Of a stretch of DNA of 41,734 bases, positions 36,673 to 41,734 are shown piece by piece. Below the pieces are notes generated by a model that worked only from the letters and a program-made list of their open reading frames with translations, was not told where the DNA came from and did not search any database. How positions within the stretch are numbered: position 1 is the first letter of the stretch; each line of letters begins with the position of its first letter. The DNA comes from an uncultured bacterium (GTDB lineage Bacteria; Patescibacteriota; Minisyncoccia; Phycocordibacterales; CAINVO01): the NCBI GenBank assembly GCA_903854195.1, contig CAINVO010000004.1, forward strand, positions 1 through 41,734, in the 5' to 3' direction. Made by a program: the position numbers and the translations under genes.

Positions 36673-38595
36673 TTATAGGGTATGTTTTATTTGTGTGCTA
36701 TCCGTATTCGTGTTGTAGTTTTTCGGGTAGTATGCCTCAAAAAATTTCCGGTTGTTGGCCTTTTCGCTCCTGGCATTTTTAATCCCATTAATGAGGGGAA
36801 AAAGCAGCTTTTCTAAATGAAGTATTCGTTCATCTTTTATTGATCTTTTTGCTGCATTTATGTATTTTTCTATATTATTTGTTAAATTTTGAAAAACGTT
36901 AGTTTCGTTTTCACTTTTTATATCGTGTGCATCGTCGCAAAGCTGGCGTGCTACTAGATAGTTTTTGAAAAAAACTTTTATTTCATCAATGATAAAATGT
37001 GGAGCTTTAAGATGTTTGCAAATTAGAACAGCGGAAAGGCTATGTCCGATCGATTTTCTAAATAGGATAGATTTGTTTTGAGTTGCTATTTTGTTTTCAG
37101 GTTTAGGTTCAAATTCAGACTCAGATTCGAAACCAGAATTAGGGATAGAATCAAGGTTAAGATTATTATTTTCTGAAATATTTTTTTCCATTAGGTCGGA
37201 AATTATCATTTCATTTAAATATTTATCATATAAAGGGTTGTTAAAATACTTTCTTGAAAATGATTCAGCGATACGTGCAAGGGGTAGGGGATGTTTTGTC
37301 TTGTGTCCGTCAGTGTAATCATCAAATATTCTAGATGCGATCCAGCCGTGCAAGGATGCTTTACCTAAAGTTAGGCATTTTCTAATGTCTCTTTTTTGAG
37401 GTTTTCTATTTGAGAACTTCATAACTAGGTCATAGGCCATTAGAGTAATACTTTTTTCTGGATCGTTCTTTAGAATTTTTCTTATTATCTCACTTACGTC
37501 AGTACCGTTGTCAGATATTTGTAAGTCTGATATCACACTAGAAATTATATTTCTGTGTATTGATTCTCTTTTTGACATATTGAGTCTGTACAAATACAGT
37601 GTTTCCAGTAGGGCTGATATTTCGACAGCTTCAGATTTTGCGCATTCAAAAACTTCGGTATTGTTTTTATCAAAATATATTTTTTCAATATACAATTCTG
37701 TCGGTGCAGGTTGGATACCTTCTAATTTTTGTTTACATATGTCAATAATAAATTTTTCAGGAATATCATCAACTTTGCCTAATTTAATTAGGCTAGATGT
37801 GATTAGACATTTCCAAAATAAATAATTGTCATTTTTTAAATTCTCTTTTGGAAGGGTGTCTGCTGTATTTGCTACTACTCCAAAGATTAAAGGATCAATT
37901 TTAATAAATTCATTTTTTAGACATTTAATCAGTATGTTTAATTTTTCTCCAGTATACCAGCGCGACATGCTCCAAAGAAAGAAAACTGGTTGATGGTAGT
38001 ATTTAGATTCAAATTTTCCAGTTAGGTGATATTTTACTAAAACATTTTCTAAGTAAGTTGTTAGTTGTTGTGTTTCTGTCTGTATGATCGAAAGAGTTTC
38101 TGCAATCACACTATTTACAACTGGATCAATATCCTCCCAAATTTCCTTGCCTTTTAAAACTTTATAGTTTAGCCATGTCGAATAAGGTCCACCAATTTTT
38201 TGCTCATTATTTAATAGATCGTTGATAAATTTTGCCCAAGCCTCAACAGGAATATCTTTGTCGTTACTTTTGAGACCTAGAGTTGCACGGCAGGTGTCGT
38301 CAAAGTCATCAGGAAGAATGGGTGTTTGGTTAAAATCCATTCCTTTTTCCGCGTGCATTTTAGAGTAATAATTCCATGACCATCCTGTGCTTTTGTTGCT
38401 TATTAAAAAATTGCATGCTTTGTTTTTTAAATTTTTTATAGAGGGTGAATCAGTGAGTTTGTCTAAAAAATTTAATACAAGGGAGGTAAAAAAGGTGATT
38501 TGACCAAAAGACCCATCATCTTCTTGAATTTGTAAAAGTCTGTTTTGTAAATTATTTATTGCTTTATCGATGATTTGTTTTGAGTTTTTATGCAT
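36673..38595 (-). CDS. Terpene cyclase/prenyltransferase-like protein with class II (DxDD) and class I (DDxxD x2) motifs
   Basis: LQIQEDDGSFG, PDDFDDTCRA (aa 96-104), DIDPVVNSVIAETL; SLHGWIASRIFDDYTDG (aa 415-430), VARQLCDDAHDIKSE (aa 548-562). Confidence 0.6.
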   Translation of the reverse strand: MHKNSKQIIDKAINNLQNRLLQIQEDDGSFGQITFFTSLVLNFLDKLTDSPSIKNLKNKACNFLISNKSTGWSWNYYSKMHAEKGMDFNQTPILPDDFDDTCRATLGLKSNDKDIPVEAWAKFINDLLNNEQKIGGPYSTWLNYKVLKGKEIWEDIDPVVNSVIAETLSIIQTETQQLTTYLENVLVKYHLTGKFESKYYHQPVFFLWSMSRWYTGEKLNILIKCLKNEFIKIDPLIFGVVANTADTLPKENLKNDNYLFWKCLITSSLIKLGKVDDIPEKFIIDICKQKLEGIQPAPTELYIEKIYFDKNNTEVFECAKSEAVEISALLETLYLYRLNMSKRESIHRNIISSVISDLQISDNGTDVSEIIRKILKNDPEKSITLMAYDLVMKFSNRKPQKRDIRKCLTLGKASLHGWIASRIFDDYTDGHKTKHPLPLARIAESFSRKYFNNPLYDKYLNEMIISDLMEKNISENNNLNLDSIPNSGFESESEFEPKPENKIATQNKSILFRKSIGHSLSAVLICKHLKAPHFIIDEIKVFFKNYLVARQLCDDAHDIKSENETNVFQNLTNNIEKYINAAKRSIKDERILHLEKLLFPLINGIKNARSEKANNRKFFEAYYPKNYNTNTDSTQIKHTL

Positions 38596-38618
38596 TGAAA
38601 GCCAGGGCGATTAGATGA

Positions 38619-40127
38619 TTAAGTGTTTTTGCTTTTAATTGGAATTGTTATTTTGAATATGGCACCAGTGTACGTTTCAGTTTCTTGGTTGAATGCAGAA
38701 ATTTTTCCACGAAAATCTTTTTCAACTATATGTTTAACACTAGCAAGTCCTATTCCACAGCCTCCATAATTTGAGTTTAAATTATCTTTTGTTGTAAAGA
38801 AGGGCTCAAAAATTTTATCAATAATATCTTTTTTAATGCCCGCACCATTGTCAGATACATTTATTTCTATTGCCTCTCCGTGATTTTTTGATATTTTAAT
38901 TTCTACTTTTCCTAAGTATTTTTCTGTCGAGGGGTTTTGAGAACTTGCAATGTTTTCCTTCTGTTTGTTATCCACACAACTTTCTATGGCGTTAGATATT
39001 AAATTTGTAATAATTTGGTTAAATTTAATAGGATTTCCATAAAAGAAAATATCCGCTTCTGGTTTTTTAAAAACAAGCATAATTTTTTCTTGTAATGCCC
39101 GGTGTTGTGAAAGTAATATGACTTTTTCTGTTTCAATGCTGAGGCTAAAGTTTGCAAGATGATCACTATTTTGAATCTTTCTTTTGGTCGCATCAATAAA
39201 TGCTTGTATTCTTTTTCCTGTATTTTGTGCATGTTCTAGATAAACAGATAGGCTTTTTTCTTTGATAACTCCAACCTTTTCGAGTTTCTGAACACTTATG
39301 CATAGTGCCATTAATGGGCTCATCATGTCGTGAAATAAACCTGAAGACAATCTTCCAAATTCAATTAATTTGTATATACCAGCTAATTTTTCACTTTGAA
39401 GATCTTTTATTTCTTGAGTTCTTTTCCGTACAATTTTTTCAAGATTATCCCTTTCATCTTTAAGTTCTTTTTCCGAATCCCTTGCTCTGTTTAATGAGTA
39501 TTGAATTTCACGATTTGATAGCCATGAAAGTACACCCATAATTGCCAACGTTACTCCATATTCAATTCTGTCATCCAAACTAAATAAGTCGTCTTTCCAG
39601 TCTAAATTTGGAACGATAATATTGTTTTCCTGTAAATGACCTATAGTGAATATAGACACAACTATTAAAACGCTCACAGATAGTCCAAATGAAGGATCAA
39701 TTATTATGCTTGAAATAAAAATGATAAGTGCATAATTCAGAAGTACTGATGGTAAGTCTGCTCCCCACATAAACGCGCCATATGTTATTGCTGAAAAATA
39801 AATTGTGATAAACAGATAGGGAACAACCTTTAGATTTTTCCTTGATAGTACGTACATGGAAATAAAAATAATGACTATTCCCAAGAATACCAATGGAGGT
39901 ATTCCTATAAAATGATTTTTTTCTATAAGATACGTATATATGTCTAGTAGGTAAAGAACAATGAGAAATAATGATATTGTAAAAAGAATTATTGCTAAAA
40001 TAAATTCTTTGCGAGCATCATCCTCGTTTTTAGATTTAGGCATTATAAAGATACGATAAAATAAACGGGCGCATTTTGACACCCATTCAAGCACTTGTAT
40101 TATTTTTTGCTTGTTTGTTTTGTTCAT
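38619..40127 (-). CDS. Membrane sensor histidine kinase
   Basis: 6 TM N-term; FGRLSSGLFHDMMSPLMAL H-box; NLISNAIESC, DNGAGI, GGCGIGLASVKHIVE. Confidence 0.92.
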   Translation of the reverse strand: MNKTNKQKIIQVLEWVSKCARLFYRIFIMPKSKNEDDARKEFILAIILFTISLFLIVLYLLDIYTYLIEKNHFIGIPPLVFLGIVIIFISMYVLSRKNLKVVPYLFITIYFSAITYGAFMWGADLPSVLLNYALIIFISSIIIDPSFGLSVSVLIVVSIFTIGHLQENNIIVPNLDWKDDLFSLDDRIEYGVTLAIMGVLSWLSNREIQYSLNRARDSEKELKDERDNLEKIVRKRTQEIKDLQSEKLAGIYKLIEFGRLSSGLFHDMMSPLMALCISVQKLEKVGVIKEKSLSVYLEHAQNTGKRIQAFIDATKRKIQNSDHLANFSLSIETEKVILLSQHRALQEKIMLVFKKPEADIFFYGNPIKFNQIITNLISNAIESCVDNKQKENIASSQNPSTEKYLGKVEIKISKNHGEAIEINVSDNGAGIKKDIIDKIFEPFFTTKDNLNSNYGGCGIGLASVKHIVEKDFRGKISAFNQETETYTGAIFKITIPIKSKNT

Positions 40128-40410
40128 CGCACCAATTTATTATCGTAAATCTTCAAAAAAGAAAAATTAATTCCAAGGAGTTAAATTTTCTTCTGGCCGA
40201 GAAATTGCCAGTTTTTCAGGGCTTGTCCTCGTCGAAGTATCAGTCAACAATTGTTTAATGATATATGACATTTTATTTTTTAAAAATAATCTTTATCCAC
40301 ACAATAAAGTTTGAGACTAAGGTCGACATAACTCAGGCTCGATTAGTATCATAAACAATGGGTACTTAAATATCGCAAAATAAAATATAAAATTTTAATA
40401 AAGATGATAT

Positions 40411-41088
40411 TTATTTCCTTCCGTCAATTTTGTAACCTCTGCCCGGCACGGTGTGAATAAGTTTATTTTTTGAATTTCCTGTGTCAATCTTCTTTCTTAA
40501 ATTTCTTATGTGAGCCTCGATAGTGTTTGAAAAAGGGTCACCATTTATATCCCAAACATTTTCCATAATAATTCCACGAGAAAGTACTCTGCCTGGAGTT
40601 TTCATGAGACATTCAAGTAATAAAAATTCTTTTCTTGTTAGGTAAACATCTTTTTTCCCGCGAGTGACTTTTTGTTCCATTGGGTTAATTGTGAGATCGT
40701 CAATTGTCATAATCGTATCCTTCAGTATGTATGGTCTTCGTGAGAGCGCTTTTATTCTTGCGGCAAGTTCAATAAATGAAAAGGGCTTAGTTAAATAATC
40801 ATCCGCACCATAATCTAACAGGGAAACTTTGTCAGTTGTCTCGGATAACGCAGAAGTAATTATGATGGGAGTGTTGATACCAGCTTTTCTAATTTCTTGG
40901 CAAACTTCTGCTCCATTCTTTTTCGGCAACACGTTGTCTAATATTATCAGGCTATAAGGGTTGCTCCTTGCTAAAAATGAACCTCGATCGCCGTCAGGAC
41001 AAGTATCAATTTCATGACCCTCGTCTTTTAGAGCAATTGATAACATTTGACTGAGTTCATTGTCGTCCTCAATTAATAAAATACGCAT
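40411..41088 (-). CDS. OmpR/PhoB-type response regulator
   Basis: LLIEDDNELS, LIILDNVLPKKNG, ADDYLTKPF receiver; C-terminal winged helix LTRKEFLLLECL..VWD..FSNTIEAHIRNLRKKI. Confidence 0.95.
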   Translation of the reverse strand: MRILLIEDDNELSQMLSIALKDEGHEIDTCPDGDRGSFLARSNPYSLIILDNVLPKKNGAEVCQEIRKAGINTPIIITSALSETTDKVSLLDYGADDYLTKPFSFIELAARIKALSRRPYILKDTIMTIDDLTINPMEQKVTRGKKDVYLTRKEFLLLECLMKTPGRVLSRGIIMENVWDINGDPFSNTIEAHIRNLRKKIDTGNSKNKLIHTVPGRGYKIDGRK

Positions 41089-41211
41089 ATTCTTTATATT
41101 ATAATCTAATAAAATTACCTAAGTAAATTCTATTAGATATCCAATAAACAAAATAATAATAAAATATAAAGAAAGTATGAAGAAGAAGAAATTTGAATTT
41201 TAAACAATTAA

Positions 41212-41227
41212 CCACATGTTTATGTGG
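41212..41227. terminator. Short hairpin followed by T-run
   Basis: CCACAT gttt ATGTGG atattttttatt. Confidence 0.5.
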
Positions 41228-41261
41228 ATATTTTTTATTTATATCGTGATATAATTGTGAC

Positions 41262-41600
41262 ATGAGTTTTGAACATAAACCTTCCTCAAAAAAGAAGTTA
41301 CTTCTTTCGTTAGCATTATTAGCCATCATTATTATTTTAACGACAATTGGATTAAGTGTGTATTTTAAATATTTAGAATCAAAAAAAATAAAATCAGAAA
41401 ATGTTTCTCCTTATGTTTTAACTGATCAGGATAGAGTCAATCTTATTTATGAAAGTTCAGCACCAACCTCATCTCCCACTATGAGTTCCAAGACTCTTAA
41501 AAAGTTTATTAATTTAAGTAGTGCATCGAGTACGAATAGTCAAGGTATAAGTCAGGACCAAAAAGAAGCTATTATTAGAGCAATGAGTGCTAATCAATAA
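41262..41600 (+). CDS. Hypothetical single-TM protein
   Basis: N-terminal basic stretch then LLLSLALLAIIIILTTIGLSVYF; Ser/Thr-rich tail. Confidence 0.5.
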   Translation: MSFEHKPSSKKKLLLSLALLAIIIILTTIGLSVYFKYLESKKIKSENVSPYVLTDQDRVNLIYESSAPTSSPTMSSKTLKKFINLSSASSTNSQGISQDQKEAIIRAMSANQ

Positions 41601-41619
41601 ATTTTGTAAATCAAAAAAA

Positions 41620-41734
41620 ATGAAACCCCTAACCCCCACCCACCTCCAATCAATCAAATTAACAATGTATTTGATAGCATTAACAATCTTCGCATTCACT
41701 ACAGCAGCATATACTCTAGCCTGGACAGGTCCAA
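41620..41734 (+). CDS. N-terminal fragment of a secreted/TM protein truncated at window end
   Basis: ATG then MKPLTPTHLQSIKLTMYLIALTIFAFTTAAYTLAWTGP, open to window edge. Confidence 0.45.
   Translation, partial: MKPLTPTHLQSIKLTMYLIALTIFAFTTAAYTLAWTGP

Noticed and set aside
40076-40258. 60-aa plus-strand ORF between kinase and regulator
   Set aside because: Partly antisense to the kinase start; no supporting motif.
1-41734. CRISPR array
   Set aside because: No regularly spaced direct repeats seen; the nuclease at 3015-3881 is Cas4-like in fold only and has no cas neighbours.

Overview
AT-rich bacterial window (about 33% GC background). Gene content, small hypothetical proteins and RNA features resemble a Candidate Phyla Radiation/Patescibacteria genome; this taxonomic reading is inference. 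I recognise about 35 protein-coding genes, two tRNA-Ser genes, RNase P RNA on the minus strand, and several intrinsic terminators. Accessory-looking blocks are: (i) a tRNA-Ser/serine-recombinase island carrying a degenerate RuvB-like ATPase fused to an Mrr-type nuclease, translationally coupled to a small membrane protein; (ii) a higher-GC pyrimidine module (pyrD-pyrC, pyrE-pyrF), in which each gene pair has a homologous structured 5' leader and a near-identical terminator, and pyrE is split at a perfect A_AAA_AAG slippery heptamer; (iii) a CcdA-like protein whose conserved segments are in circularly permuted order, followed by a DipZ-type thioredoxin; (iv) a 640-aa protein carrying both a class II terpene-cyclase DxDD-type motif and two class I/prenyl-synthase DDxxD motifs, next to a two-component system. 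The strongest candidates for something undescribed are the twin pyr leader RNA (hairpin plus H-type pseudoknot, with compensatory changes between copies), the RuvB-Mrr fusion pair, and the bifunctional terpene-cyclase-like protein. All calls were made by eye from the sequence; no database search was run.
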